The notes under the pieces were generated by a model. That model had not been told where the DNA came from. It saw only the letters and a list, made by a program, of their open reading frames with translations, and searched no databases. From Streptomyces flavotricini (GTDB lineage: Bacteria > Actinomycetota > Actinomycetes > Streptomycetales > Streptomycetaceae): a stretch of 64,000 nucleotides of DNA. The position numbers and the translations under genes are program-made. Below, in pieces: positions 24,811-32,806 of the stretch (positions are counted from its first letter, which is position 1; the number at the start of each line of letters is the position of its first letter). The stretch lies in assembly GCF_020639365.1 (NCBI RefSeq), contig NZ_JAINUL010000001.1, forward strand, positions 4,365,219 through 4,429,218, in the 5' to 3' direction.

Positions 24811-25833
24811 CTACTTCAGCTTCGTGCCCGTCGAGCGCAGGTTCGCGCAGGCCTCGGTGACGCGCTTGGCCATGCCCGCCTCGGCGAGCTTGCCCCAGGT
24901 GCGCGGGTCGTAGGTGGACTTCTTGCCGACCTCGCCGTCGACCTTCAGGACACCGTCGTAGTTGCGGAACATGTGGTCCGCGACCGGGCGGGTGAAGGCG
25001 TACTGGGTGTCGGTGTCGAGGTTCATCTTCACGACGCCGTTCTCCAGCGCGGTGGCGATCTCCTGCTCGGAGGAGCCGGAGCCGCCGTGGAAGACGAAGT
25101 CGAACGGGCTGGTCTTGCCGTACTTCTCGCCGACACCCTGCTGGAGGTCCTTCAGCAGCTCGGGACGCAGGACGACGTTGCCCGGCTTGTAGACGCCGTG
25201 CACGTTGCCGAAGGAGGCGGCGAGCAGGTAGCGGCCCTTCTCGCCCAGGCCCAGGGCCTCGGCGGTGCGGATCGCGTCGTCGACGGTGGTGTACAGCTCG
25301 TCGTTGATCTCGTGGGTGACGCCGTCCTCCTCGCCGCCGGTCGGGGTGATCTCGACCTCGAGGATGATCTTCGCGGCGGCGGCCTTGGCGAGCAGCTCCT
25401 GGCCGATGGCCAGGTTGTCGGCCAGGGTCTCGGCGGATCCGTCCCACATGTGCGACTGGAAGAGCGGGTTCAGGCCACGGGCCACGCGCTCGGCCGACAC
25501 CTCAAGGAGGGGGCGGACGTAGCCGTCCAGCTTGTCCTTGGGGCAGTGGTCCGTGTGCAGCGCGACGGTGACGTCGTACTTCGCGGCGACGATGTGCGCG
25601 AACTCGGCCAGGGCCACCGCACCGGTGACCATGTCCTTCTTGTGCTGGCCACCCAGGAACTCCGCACCACCGGTGGAGATCTGGATGATGCCGTCGCTCT
25701 CGGCCTCCGCGAAGCCGCGCAGTGCAGCGTGCAGGGTCTGGGTCGAGGTCACGTTGATCGCCGGGTAGGCAAACTTGCCTGCCTTCGCCCGGTCGAGCAT
25801 CTCGTTGTAGACCTCGGGGGTTGCGATGGGCAT
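24811..25833 (-). CDS. fbaA: Class II fructose-1,6-bisphosphate aldolase
   Basis: This 340-residue zinc enzyme interconverts fructose 1,6-bisphosphate with dihydroxyacetone phosphate and glyceraldehyde 3-phosphate. Zinc ligands are in HTDHCP, with others in HGVYKPGN and the glycine-rich FHGGSGSSE loop that binds the phosphate. Length fits the class IIA group. It is monocistronic, with its own terminator and a long upstream region that also holds the pyrE terminator and a parS site. The ATG at 25833 has GGAG upstream. Confidence 0.97.
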   Translation of the reverse strand: MPIATPEVYNEMLDRAKAGKFAYPAINVTSTQTLHAALRGFAEAESDGIIQISTGGAEFLGGQHKKDMVTGAVALAEFAHIVAAKYDVTVALHTDHCPKDKLDGYVRPLLEVSAERVARGLNPLFQSHMWDGSAETLADNLAIGQELLAKAAAAKIILEVEITPTGGEEDGVTHEINDELYTTVDDAIRTAEALGLGEKGRYLLAASFGNVHGVYKPGNVVLRPELLKDLQQGVGEKYGKTSPFDFVFHGGSGSSEQEIATALENGVVKMNLDTDTQYAFTRPVADHMFRNYDGVLKVDGEVGKKSTYDPRTWGKLAEAGMAKRVTEACANLRSTGTKLK

Positions 25834-25930
25834 CTGTCCGCTCCTTGGATGTGCGGGGAGTGTGCGATTGCTGGCCCTGACCTGGGGGCGACGTAACCGT
25901 CGGGCTCATCTTTCCAGACTCCGCACGACA

Positions 25931-25951
25931 CTCCACCCGTGCCGGGTGGAG
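25931..25951 (-). terminator. pyrE terminator candidate
   Basis: CTCCACCCG and CGGGTGGAG pair perfectly across the three-base loop TGC, about 170 bp after the pyrE stop and just before the fbaA promoter region. Confidence 0.6.
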
Positions 25952-25967
25952 CGTTTCACGTGAAACA
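25952..25967. other. parS chromosome-partitioning site
   Basis: The window has an exact 14-bp palindrome GTTTCACGTGAAAC (25953-25966), the core of the ParB-binding parS sequence known from Streptomyces and Bacillus. It is intergenic between fbaA and pyrE. ParB loading here would help origin-region segregation, which implies the replication origin is not far away. No second copy of the exact core was noticed in the window. Confidence 0.9.
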
Positions 25968-26120
25968 CTCCGCCCGAACGGGAAAGAGCAGGTCAGGACC
26001 TGTGCCCGGAGCCCCGGGAACCTAAGTCACCAGTTCTCCGGCGGTCAGCATGCGAGACCGGACAAGATCAAATGCGATCGGGCGGGATCAGCGCGGGGGC
26101 ACGATCGGTCCGGTGCGCAC

Positions 26121-26660
26121 TCAGCCCAGGTCGAGATCGGCGAGCCGGTAGCCGGTGAGGTAGGGCAGACCCGCCTCGGCGATCGCGTCCGCGGCGCCGC
26201 GGTCCACGATCGTGGCGACGGCGACGACCTCGCCGCCGGCCTCGCGGACCGCCTCGACGGCGGTCAGCGGCGACCCGCCGGTGGTCGAGGTGTCCTCGAC
26301 GACCAGACAGCGCTTGCCCTTCACGTCGGTGCCCTCGATGCGGCGCTGCATGCCGTGGGCCTTCTGCGCCTTGCGGACGACGAAGGCGTCGAGGCGTCCA
26401 CCGCGCGCGGCGGAGGCGTGCAGCATCGAGGTCGCGACCGGGTCGGCGCCCAGGGTCAGACCGCCCACGCAGTCGAAGTCCAGGTCGGCGGTGAGGTCGA
26501 GCATGACCTGACCGACCATCGGGGCGGCCTGGCCGTCCAGGGTGATGCGGCGGAGGTCGATGTAGTAGTCGGCCTCCTTGCCGGAGGAGAGGATCACCTT
26601 GCCGTGCACGACGGCCTTGTCCTTGATCTGCTGCAGAAGCGCATCGCGTACGTCAGTCAT
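26121..26660 (-). CDS. pyrE: Orotate phosphoribosyltransferase
   Basis: The 179-residue type I phosphoribosyltransferase joins orotate to PRPP, making orotidine 5'-phosphate for UMP synthesis. The PRPP-binding motif is CLVVEDTSTTGGSP (about residues 105-120), and YYIDLRR and the flexible-loop KAQKAHG are typical of the short actinobacterial PyrE. It lies 21 bp after the aldose-epimerase stop. A -10-like TAAGCT seven bases before the ATG suggests an extra leaderless start. It is separated from other pyrimidine genes. Confidence 0.96.
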   Translation of the reverse strand: MTDVRDALLQQIKDKAVVHGKVILSSGKEADYYIDLRRITLDGQAAPMVGQVMLDLTADLDFDCVGGLTLGADPVATSMLHASAARGGRLDAFVVRKAQKAHGMQRRIEGTDVKGKRCLVVEDTSTTGGSPLTAVEAVREAGGEVVAVATIVDRGAADAIAEAGLPYLTGYRLADLDLG

Positions 26661-26681
26661 GACCCCGAGCTTAAAGGCGCG

Positions 26682-27467
26682 CTAGCCGAGCCGGCGCCAG
26701 GTCCACGTCGTGGAGATCTCCAGCGGGTCGACGGGCGTGACCAGGCGCGGGAGGCTGTTCAGGCCGTTCGGCGGACCGGACTGGGGCTCCACGCAGACGG
26801 CCTCGGGCTCCTCGTCGTAGATGACCACCCACTCCTCGCGGCTGCGGACCCTGAGCTCCAGCGCCCCGGGCCAGGTGAGGGTGACGTCCACGCCGCTCGG
26901 CATGCCGAAGCAGTCGTCCCAGGGGCCGGGCCCGGGGGCGACACGGTTCCCGGTGGGGATGTGGTCGGCTCCCCGCTCCTCCTGCCACTCGGCCTCGAAG
27001 TCCAGCCGCGCGTCCTCGCCGGTGCCGAGGTTGCGGCGGAACCAGGGGTGCCAGCCGGCCTGGGCCGGGAAGGAGTCGCCGTACGTCTCGACGCCCATGG
27101 AGAGCGTCAGGCTCTCGGGGGTCAGCTCGACGGTCTGGGTGACCCGGCCGGGCCAGGGCCACGGGTCGGCGAGGTCGTGGACGAACGCCGCGTCGGTGTC
27201 GCCGTGGCGGACCTTGCGCCAGGGGTGGTCGCGGCCGAAGCCGTGGATGGCGTGCGGGGGGTGGTTGAGCGGGAGCTGGTGGAGGACTCCGCCGTCGCGG
27301 AACCGGCCGTCCGCGGTGCGTCCGCACCACGGCACCATGGGGAAAGCGCCGAAGTGCGCCCCTTGGCGCAGCAGCTCCGTGCCGTCGATGCGCAGGCTGC
27401 TGATCCGGCAGCCGTTCTCCTGGTCGACGGTCACCTCGGCGCCGCCCGCGCTCAGTTGCGTACTCAT
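26682..27467 (-). CDS. Aldose 1-epimerase (galactose-mutarotase-like)
   Basis: The 261-residue beta-sandwich protein has the mutarotase landmarks. These are an early NGCRISSL strand, the catalytic-region histidine in HAIHGFGRDHPW, a second in QAGWHPWFRRNL and a glutamate near the C-terminus (DEEPEAVCVEPQSGPPNG). It interconverts alpha and beta anomers of hexoses, with the exact sugar unknown. TAGAGT lies seven bases before the ATG, so the mRNA is probably leaderless. pyrE follows after 21 bp and may be cotranscribed. Confidence 0.9.
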   Translation of the reverse strand: MSTQLSAGGAEVTVDQENGCRISSLRIDGTELLRQGAHFGAFPMVPWCGRTADGRFRDGGVLHQLPLNHPPHAIHGFGRDHPWRKVRHGDTDAAFVHDLADPWPWPGRVTQTVELTPESLTLSMGVETYGDSFPAQAGWHPWFRRNLGTGEDARLDFEAEWQEERGADHIPTGNRVAPGPGPWDDCFGMPSGVDVTLTWPGALELRVRSREEWVVIYDEEPEAVCVEPQSGPPNGLNSLPRLVTPVDPLEISTTWTWRRLG

Positions 27468-27474
27468 GCGCCCG

Positions 27475-27480
27475 ACTCTA
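27475..27480 (-). promoter_or_regulatory. -10 box of leaderless aldose-epimerase gene
   Basis: TAGAGT is separated by seven bases from the ATG at 27467, a leaderless arrangement. Confidence 0.6.
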
Positions 27481-27544
27481 GGGGGTGTCCACCAGGCGTG
27501 TCCGACCTGATCCGCCGGCCGCCCCCGGGCCGTGCCGAGGGGGG

Positions 27545-28426
27545 TCAGCGGCGGCGGCGCAGGGCCCGGCCGACGACGACCGCCGAGGCCAGCGCCAGCG
27601 CGGCGGCCGGGGCGATCCAGCGCAGGTTCGCGCCGGCGCCGGAGGACGCGGCGGCCGGGACCGGGGCGTAGCGGCCGCGCGGGGGCGCGTGGTCCACTTC
27701 CTCGGCGCTGCGGCCGATCATGGTGCGGCGGGCGTGGGCGGCCTCGGCGGGGGGCTGCGCGGCGGCGGTGAACTCGTCGACGTCCCCGATGTCGCCGATC
27801 TCCGCGATCCGGTCGAGCTCCGGGAGGCCCTCGAAGTCCCCGTCCATGAAGGGCTCCAGGGACGGGGGCGGCACCTCGGTGTCGAAGACGGACGCCGTGA
27901 CCTCGTCCGTGACGCCGTCGCCGTCGTCTTCCCGGTCCGGACCCCCCTCCGCCTCCTCGGCCTCGGCGATGACGTCGGTCACCGGCTCCCCCTCGCCGGC
28001 CGCCAGCCCCGCGAGCTGCTCGGCGGCCCGCTCCAGGAGCCGCTGGACGGCGGTGGCGGTGGCCTCCGGCGAGAAGGCGGCGGCGCGCCCGTCGGCGGAG
28101 CCCTCGGCGGTGAACTCCAGCCGGGTCCCGTCGTCGACCGGGGTCAGCTGCAGCCCGAGCGCCAGCTTGACGGTGCCGCTGCCGCGGATCTCCGTGCCCT
28201 CTCCCGCCACGGTGAAGCGGTCCGGATCCCGCTCGGTGACGGTCAGGGCGCCGCGATAGGTGACGGTGTTCCCGCCGACCCGGAGTTTGAGGCGGCCCGC
28301 GACGGGCCCGGACGCCGCGTCGGCATCCTGTTGGAGGCCGGGTACGCAGCGGGCCACCCGGGCGGGGTCGCGCAGCACGGCGCGGAGGTCGTCTGCCGGT
28401 ACCGGAACGAACACCTGATGCTCCAT
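27545..28426 (-). CDS. SRPBCC/CoxG-like protein with C-terminal membrane anchor
   Basis: The 293-residue protein begins with an SRPBCC ligand-binding domain of the CoxG type (residues 1-135: EHQVFVPVPADDLRAVL, DPARVARCVPG, GSGTVKLAL). An acidic disordered middle part and a single C-terminal transmembrane helix with a short Arg-rich cytoplasmic end (VVVGRALRRRR) follow. CoxG assists CO-dehydrogenase maturation or membrane attachment, but no CO-dehydrogenase genes are here, so the role is open. ATG 28426 is supported by a -10 box TAGGCT seven bases upstream. Confidence 0.8.
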   Translation of the reverse strand: MEHQVFVPVPADDLRAVLRDPARVARCVPGLQQDADAASGPVAGRLKLRVGGNTVTYRGALTVTERDPDRFTVAGEGTEIRGSGTVKLALGLQLTPVDDGTRLEFTAEGSADGRAAAFSPEATATAVQRLLERAAEQLAGLAAGEGEPVTDVIAEAEEAEGGPDREDDGDGVTDEVTASVFDTEVPPPSLEPFMDGDFEGLPELDRIAEIGDIGDVDEFTAAAQPPAEAAHARRTMIGRSAEEVDHAPPRGRYAPVPAAASSGAGANLRWIAPAAALALASAVVVGRALRRRR

Positions 28427-28433
28427 GTGGTCG

Positions 28434-28439
28434 AGCCTA
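28434..28439 (-). promoter_or_regulatory. -10 box of leaderless SRPBCC gene
   Basis: TAGGCT is followed by seven bases and then ATG 28426; no ribosome site is present between them. Confidence 0.65.
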
Positions 28440-28507
28440 CCGAGGGGAGCCCCTCCCGTACCCGGTCCGGCGCTCACGAATGGCCGGTCCGTGCGAATGG
28501 CCGGTAC

Positions 28508-30148
28508 TCACGAGTACCTCGGGTGCGGCAGCGTCGACGGCGGCAGCCCCGCCACCCTGGTCCGCTCGGCGTCGCGCGCGGCGTCCCGCAGGGACGGCGT
28601 CGACAGCGAGCACGGCCACGGCGTGTCCCGGTCCACCCGCAGCTCGGGAACCCGGTCCCGGCCTGCCAGCACGAAGCCCCAGTCCTGCGGCGGGGCGTCG
28701 GAGGTGCCGGGCGTGCGGTCGGGGCCGGCTGCGAAGCCCGAGAGCCGGCCGCCCGCACTGTAGGGCGCGGTCCGCAGGCCGGCCGCGCGCAGCGTGGCCT
28801 CGACCGTCCAGTACGTGCGCGGGCGGCCGGTCAGCGGCCCCGCGTGGACGGCGAGCCGCCCGCCGGGGCGCAGGGCCCGCGCGGCGAGCCCGTAGAACTC
28901 CTGCGAGTACAGCTTCGTACTGGGGGTGATGCCCGGGTCGGGGAGGTCGGAGACGATGACGTCGAACCGGTCGTGGGCGGCGGGCCCGCGCAGCCAGTGG
29001 AACGCGTCCTGCGTGACGACCCCGAGGCGCGGGTCGTCGTACGCCCGGCCGTTGAGCGCGGACAGCATCGGGTCGGTGCGGGCGAGCCGGACCACGCCGG
29101 GGTCGAGGTCGACGACGGTGACGGAGGCGACGTCGCGGTAGCGCAGCACCTCGCGGGCGGCGAGCCCGTCGCCGCCTCCCAGGACCAGGACCCGGGCGTG
29201 CGGGCCGGTCATCGCGGGGTGCACGAGTGCCTCGTGGTAGCGGTACTCGTCGTAGCCGCTGACCCGCAGCCGGCCGTCGAGGAACAGGTCCAGGGAGCGC
29301 GGGGAGCCGGTGGCGGGGCCGGTCAGGACGAGCTCCTGGACGCCGGTCTGCCGGGCGACGCGGACCTCGCCGCCGTAGACGGCGCGGCGGGCCACCCGCT
29401 CGAAGTCGGCGGCGAGGACGGTCGCGCAGGCGAGGACGGCCAGCACGGTGAGGTGCGTGGTGATGAGCAGCCAGCGGGAGCGGCGGCTCAGGTCGCGGCG
29501 GAACAGCCACAGCACGAGGCCCGCTCCGACGACCGCGTTGACGGTGCCGGTCACCATCGCGCCGGTCAGCTGGCCGAGCAGCGGCAGCAGCAGGAAGGGG
29601 AAGGCCAGCCCGCCGACGAGGGCGCCCACGTAGTCGGCGGCGAACAGGTCGGCGACGGCTCCGCCCGCGTCCTGTCTGCGGATGCGCTGGATGAGGACCA
29701 TCAACAGCGGGATCTCGGCCCCGATGAGCACGCCGATCGCGAAGGAGAAGGCCACGAGCGCGGGCCGCGACTCACCGAGCCAGGCGAAGCTCGCGTACAG
29801 CGCCATCGCGGAGAGCCCGCCGAGCAGCGCGAGGCCCGCCTCGATGGCGGCGAATCCGAAGGCGGGCCGTCTGCGCAGCCGTTTGGCCAGCAGGGAGCCG
29901 ACCCCCATCGCGAAGACCATGACGGACAGCACGACGGACGCCTGCGTGACGGAGTCTCCGATGAGGTAGGAGCCGAGGGCGAGCAGCTCCAGCTCGTACA
30001 CGAGGCCGCAGGCGGCGCAGACGAACACGGTGGCCAGGACGAGGAGTCGGCCGGTCCGGGGCCGTACGGGCAGGGCGGCCGGGAGGGTCGCCACGCCCCG
30101 CGGCTCCGGAGCCGGGAGCACCCGGCGCGGGACGGAACGGTCGATCAT
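28508..30148 (-). CDS. Membrane spermidine-synthase-like protein
   Basis: This 546-residue fusion has about seven N-terminal transmembrane helices (residues 35-270). A cytoplasmic polyamine-synthase/methyltransferase-fold domain follows, with the SAM-type loop VLVLGGGDGLAAREVLRY, VTVVDLDPGVVRLAR and the gate region SDLPDPG. Such bacterial membrane-anchored SpeE homologues are common in actinomycetes. Transfer of an aminopropyl group from decarboxylated S-adenosylmethionine is the family reaction, but activity is not proven for this type. It lies 81 bp upstream of the SRPBCC gene on the same strand. Confidence 0.88.
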   Translation of the reverse strand: MIDRSVPRRVLPAPEPRGVATLPAALPVRPRTGRLLVLATVFVCAACGLVYELELLALGSYLIGDSVTQASVVLSVMVFAMGVGSLLAKRLRRRPAFGFAAIEAGLALLGGLSAMALYASFAWLGESRPALVAFSFAIGVLIGAEIPLLMVLIQRIRRQDAGGAVADLFAADYVGALVGGLAFPFLLLPLLGQLTGAMVTGTVNAVVGAGLVLWLFRRDLSRRSRWLLITTHLTVLAVLACATVLAADFERVARRAVYGGEVRVARQTGVQELVLTGPATGSPRSLDLFLDGRLRVSGYDEYRYHEALVHPAMTGPHARVLVLGGGDGLAAREVLRYRDVASVTVVDLDPGVVRLARTDPMLSALNGRAYDDPRLGVVTQDAFHWLRGPAAHDRFDVIVSDLPDPGITPSTKLYSQEFYGLAARALRPGGRLAVHAGPLTGRPRTYWTVEATLRAAGLRTAPYSAGGRLSGFAAGPDRTPGTSDAPPQDWGFVLAGRDRVPELRVDRDTPWPCSLSTPSLRDAARDAERTRVAGLPPSTLPHPRYS

Positions 30149-30287
30149 GCAGCGAACCGTACGTCACCGCCCACTCACATCCCGTCACCCACATGGGTGC
30201 AAGTGGCGCACCGTTCCAGCCGATCGGCGTAATCGTGCGGGGACGCTCGCGGCGCCCGCGCCCCGCGGGGCCCGGCCCGGTCCGGCA

Positions 30288-30830
30288 CTACCGCGCGGCG
30301 GACTCCAGGGCTCCGGCCGGTACACCGATGCGCACGCCGACCCTCGTACGAGTGGCCACCAACTGGCCTTCCTGCGGGTACGCGTGCCAGGTCCGCCAGC
30401 GCACCTGGCCCTCGTGGCGCTGCGCGAGCATGGCGGTGAAGGCGTACGGGCTGCCGGGGAAGGTTCCGGCCAATCCGTTCGGGTGATCCGCGACCAGCGC
30501 GAGCAGCTCCTGCGCCCGCCCCGCGAAGGAACCCTGCGACAGGGTCTCCACCCGCGCGGCGAACTCGTAGTCCCAGTCACCCATCCGCTTGGCCACGCCG
30601 AGCGGCAGCGGCGTGCGGCTGCCGGGCATGCAGGCGACCGTCTCCGAACAGAGCACTCCCCCCTCCTCCAGGAGCACCTGGTGCGAGGCGCCGAGGAGAC
30701 GCAACTCCAGCTTCGCACCCGCCAGTTCGAGATTCAGTACGGCCAGGGCGGGCAGCCGGTCCCGACCCAGGGCCCAGGCGAGATCGGCGGCACGCGTGTC
30801 GGTGTAGGTGGTCTGGAGGGTCGTGAGCAT
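30288..30830 (-). CDS. DUF2617 family protein
   Basis: The 180-residue soluble protein matches the actinobacterial DUF2617 family, with TTYTDTRAADLAWALG at the start and LGASHQVLLEEGG, then MGDWDYEFAARVETL and TWHAYPQEGQLVATRTRV toward the end. Function is unknown. It precedes the spermidine-synthase-like gene on the same strand, separated by about 140 bp, a frequent association in Streptomyces. ATG 30830 has a GGAG ribosome site. Upstream start candidates add a poorly conserved extension and are rejected. Confidence 0.85.
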   Translation of the reverse strand: MLTTLQTTYTDTRAADLAWALGRDRLPALAVLNLELAGAKLELRLLGASHQVLLEEGGVLCSETVACMPGSRTPLPLGVAKRMGDWDYEFAARVETLSQGSFAGRAQELLALVADHPNGLAGTFPGSPYAFTAMLAQRHEGQVRWRTWHAYPQEGQLVATRTRVGVRIGVPAGALESAAR

Positions 30831-30993
30831 GAGTCGGCTCCGCAAACGCGCGAGGGAGATGGGCCGGGGCCCGCCAGCGGTAGTCAACGGGTGGGGGGAC
30901 ACCGGCACGGGTCCGCAGGAAGTCCAGGGAGGTCCGAGGACTGGTCTACTCAACCGAGGGAATCATGAAAGGCACGGCACTCACAGCGTTTTT

Positions 30994-31010
30994 ACCCAAC
31001 TTGATTGGGT
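30994..31010. promoter_or_regulatory. ACCCAA-N5-TTGGGT palindrome
   Basis: Perfect 6-bp arms stand in an A/T-richer stretch downstream of the Gly/Ser/Cys-rich gene and upstream of DUF2617. T5 before it and TTTA after it on the + strand could make it an operator or a weak terminator. The role is undecided. Confidence 0.4.
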
Positions 31011-31087
31011 TTACATCCCCCCGGGGGCTACACAGTTCACGTGTTCAACCCCACGCGTCACACGCGCCTGACGCCGGCCGCCCCGGG

Positions 31088-31345
31088 TCAGCTGGAACCG
31101 CAGCCTCCGCCGCCGCAGGAGGACGAGGATCCGCCGCAGGACGAGGAGGAACCGCAGGAGGATCCGCTGCTCCCGCACCCGCCGGAGGAGTCGCCCCCGC
31201 CGGCCCACCACGACGAGCCCGAACCGGACCCGGACCCGGACCCGGAGCCGGAATCGGCACCGGTCCACGCGCGGACCACCTTCCTGACCAGAGCCACGAA
31301 GCACACGACGGCCAGCACGGCGAAAACCCAACCGACAACAGACAT
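31088..31345 (-). CDS. Small membrane protein with Gly/Ser/Cys-rich tail
   Basis: The 85-residue protein starts with one transmembrane helix (about residues 3-22, VGWVFAVLAVVCFVALV) followed by a basic RKVVRAW. The remainder is almost only Gly, Ser and Cys, with a Ser-Gly dipeptide run, a WWAGGGD break and five spaced cysteines near the end. GGGGG lies eight to ten bases before ATG 31345. The minus frame is preferred over an overlapping + frame of Pro/Glu/Asp codons because of the helix and ribosome site. Function is unknown; a metal-binding or disulfide-linked surface role is possible. Confidence 0.7.
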   Translation of the reverse strand: MSVVGWVFAVLAVVCFVALVRKVVRAWTGADSGSGSGSGSGSGSSWWAGGGDSSGGCGSSGSSCGSSSSCGGSSSSCGGGGCGSS

Positions 31346-31460
31346 GAGCTCAACCCCCGTTCATCGCCCGGTTCCCCGGGTGTGAGGGGGAGATGCCCGC
31401 AGGCCACCCGGGCCAAAGCACACTTGAGCAAGTCCAGAGGTTCCCCCCAGGATGGCGCCC

Positions 31461-32642
31461 ATGAGCGCACCCGTGGGCGGCAGCCGCCCCCTCCTGAACC
31501 GCCGCCTGGCCTCCTTCGGCACGACGATCTTCGCGGAGATGTCGGCCCTGGCCGCCCGCACCGGGTCGATCAACCTAGGCCAGGGCTTCCCCGACACGGA
31601 CGGCCCCGCCGAGATCGCCGAGGCCGCCTCCCGCGCCGTCCTGACGGGCCTGGGCAACCAGTACCCTCCCGGCCCCGGCATCCCGGAGCTGCGCACCGCG
31701 GTCGCGCGGCACCAGCAGCGCTTCTACGGCCTGTCGTACGACCCGGACACGGAGGTCCTGGTCACGGCGGGCGCGACGGAGGCCATCGCGGCCTCCCTGC
31801 TCGCCCTGCTCGAACCGGGCGACGAGGTCATCGCCCTGGAGCCGTACTACGACTCGTACGCCGCCTGCATCGCGATGGCCGGCGCCACCCGCGTCCCGGT
31901 CACCCTGCGCCCGCACGCCGGCGCGTTCACCCTCGACCTCGACGAACTGCGCGCCGCCGTCACCCCGCGCACCCGCCTGCTCCTGCTGAACACCCCGCAC
32001 AATCCGACGGGCACGGTCCTGTCCCCGGCCGAGCTCTCGGCGATCGCGGAACTGGCGGTGGAGCGGGACCTGCTCGTCGTCACGGACGAGGTCTACGAGC
32101 ACCTGGTCTTCGAGGGCGCCCACCTCCCGCTGGCCTCGCTGCCCGGCATGCGCGAGCGCACGGTCACCATTTCCAGCAGCGGGAAGACCTTCTCCTTCAC
32201 GGGCTGGAAGGTCGGCTGGATCACCGCCCCGCCCGAGCTCGTCTCGGCGGTCCGCTCGGCGAAGCAGTTCCTGACCTACGTCTCCTCCGGCCCCTTCCAG
32301 TACGCCATCGCCGAGGCCCTGCGGCTGCCGGACGACTACTACGAGGGTCTGCGCGCCGACCTCGCCGCCAAGCGCGACATCCTCGCCGAGGGGCTCGCGG
32401 CCGCCGGCTTCGAGGTCTACCGGCCGCAGGGCACCTACTTCATCACCACGGACATCACCCCGCTCGGCGAGAAGGACGGCCTCGCCTTCTGCCGCGCCCT
32501 GCCCGAGCGCTGCGGGGTCGTCGCCATCCCCAACCAGGTCTTCTACGACGACCGCGCCGCGGGCGCCACCCAGGTCCGCTGGGCCTTCTGCAAGAAGACC
32601 GAGGTCCTGGAGGAGGCCGCCGCCCGGCTGCGAAGGCTCTGA
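31461..32642 (+). CDS. Class I PLP-dependent aminotransferase (DapC/kynurenine-aminotransferase-like)
   Basis: This 393-residue fold-type I aminotransferase has SINLGQGFPDTDGP near the N-terminus, NQYPPGPGIPELR, the NTPHNPTG cofactor loop, DEVYEHLVF and the Schiff-base lysine in SSSGKTFSFTGWKVGW. This pattern is shared by N-succinyldiaminopimelate aminotransferase (DapC) of actinobacteria and by kynurenine/glutamine aminotransferases, so the exact amino donor is uncertain. ATG 31461 fits the AGGA upstream better than ATG 31452. It is monocistronic, divergent from the small membrane protein. Confidence 0.88.
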   Translation: MSAPVGGSRPLLNRRLASFGTTIFAEMSALAARTGSINLGQGFPDTDGPAEIAEAASRAVLTGLGNQYPPGPGIPELRTAVARHQQRFYGLSYDPDTEVLVTAGATEAIAASLLALLEPGDEVIALEPYYDSYAACIAMAGATRVPVTLRPHAGAFTLDLDELRAAVTPRTRLLLLNTPHNPTGTVLSPAELSAIAELAVERDLLVVTDEVYEHLVFEGAHLPLASLPGMRERTVTISSSGKTFSFTGWKVGWITAPPELVSAVRSAKQFLTYVSSGPFQYAIAEALRLPDDYYEGLRADLAAKRDILAEGLAAAGFEVYRPQGTYFITTDITPLGEKDGLAFCRALPERCGVVAIPNQVFYDDRAAGATQVRWAFCKKTEVLEEAAARLRRL

Positions 32643-32806
32643 GGCCGGGCGCCCGGCCGCGGACGGGCACCTCGCGGTCCCCACGGCCGCGAGTTCACCG
32701 GAGGTTCCCAGGGGATTCACACCCTTCGGCACACGGTGAGCTTTAGGGTGCCCGAGGCCCTCCTCGCCCGGACGGGCGTCCACGCAGCGCGGGAAAGACG
32801 GGGTCC

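Noticed and set aside
27485..30232. 915-codon + strand frame opposite SRPBCC and spermidine-synthase-like genes
   Set aside because: It has no motifs and is antisense to two supported genes.
31005..31385. Pro/Glu/Asp-rich + strand frame over the Gly/Ser/Cys peptide
   Set aside because: It lacks a ribosome site and any hydrophobic or structured part. The minus frame has both, though the choice is not fully certain.
30965..32746. + strand frame with a good ribosome site at 30965
   Set aside because: The first codons look gene-like (GAGGGAATC before ATG), but the frame runs through the minus-strand membrane peptide and then out of frame through the aminotransferase with Arg/Pro-rich nonsense. 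No plausible short gene ends early.
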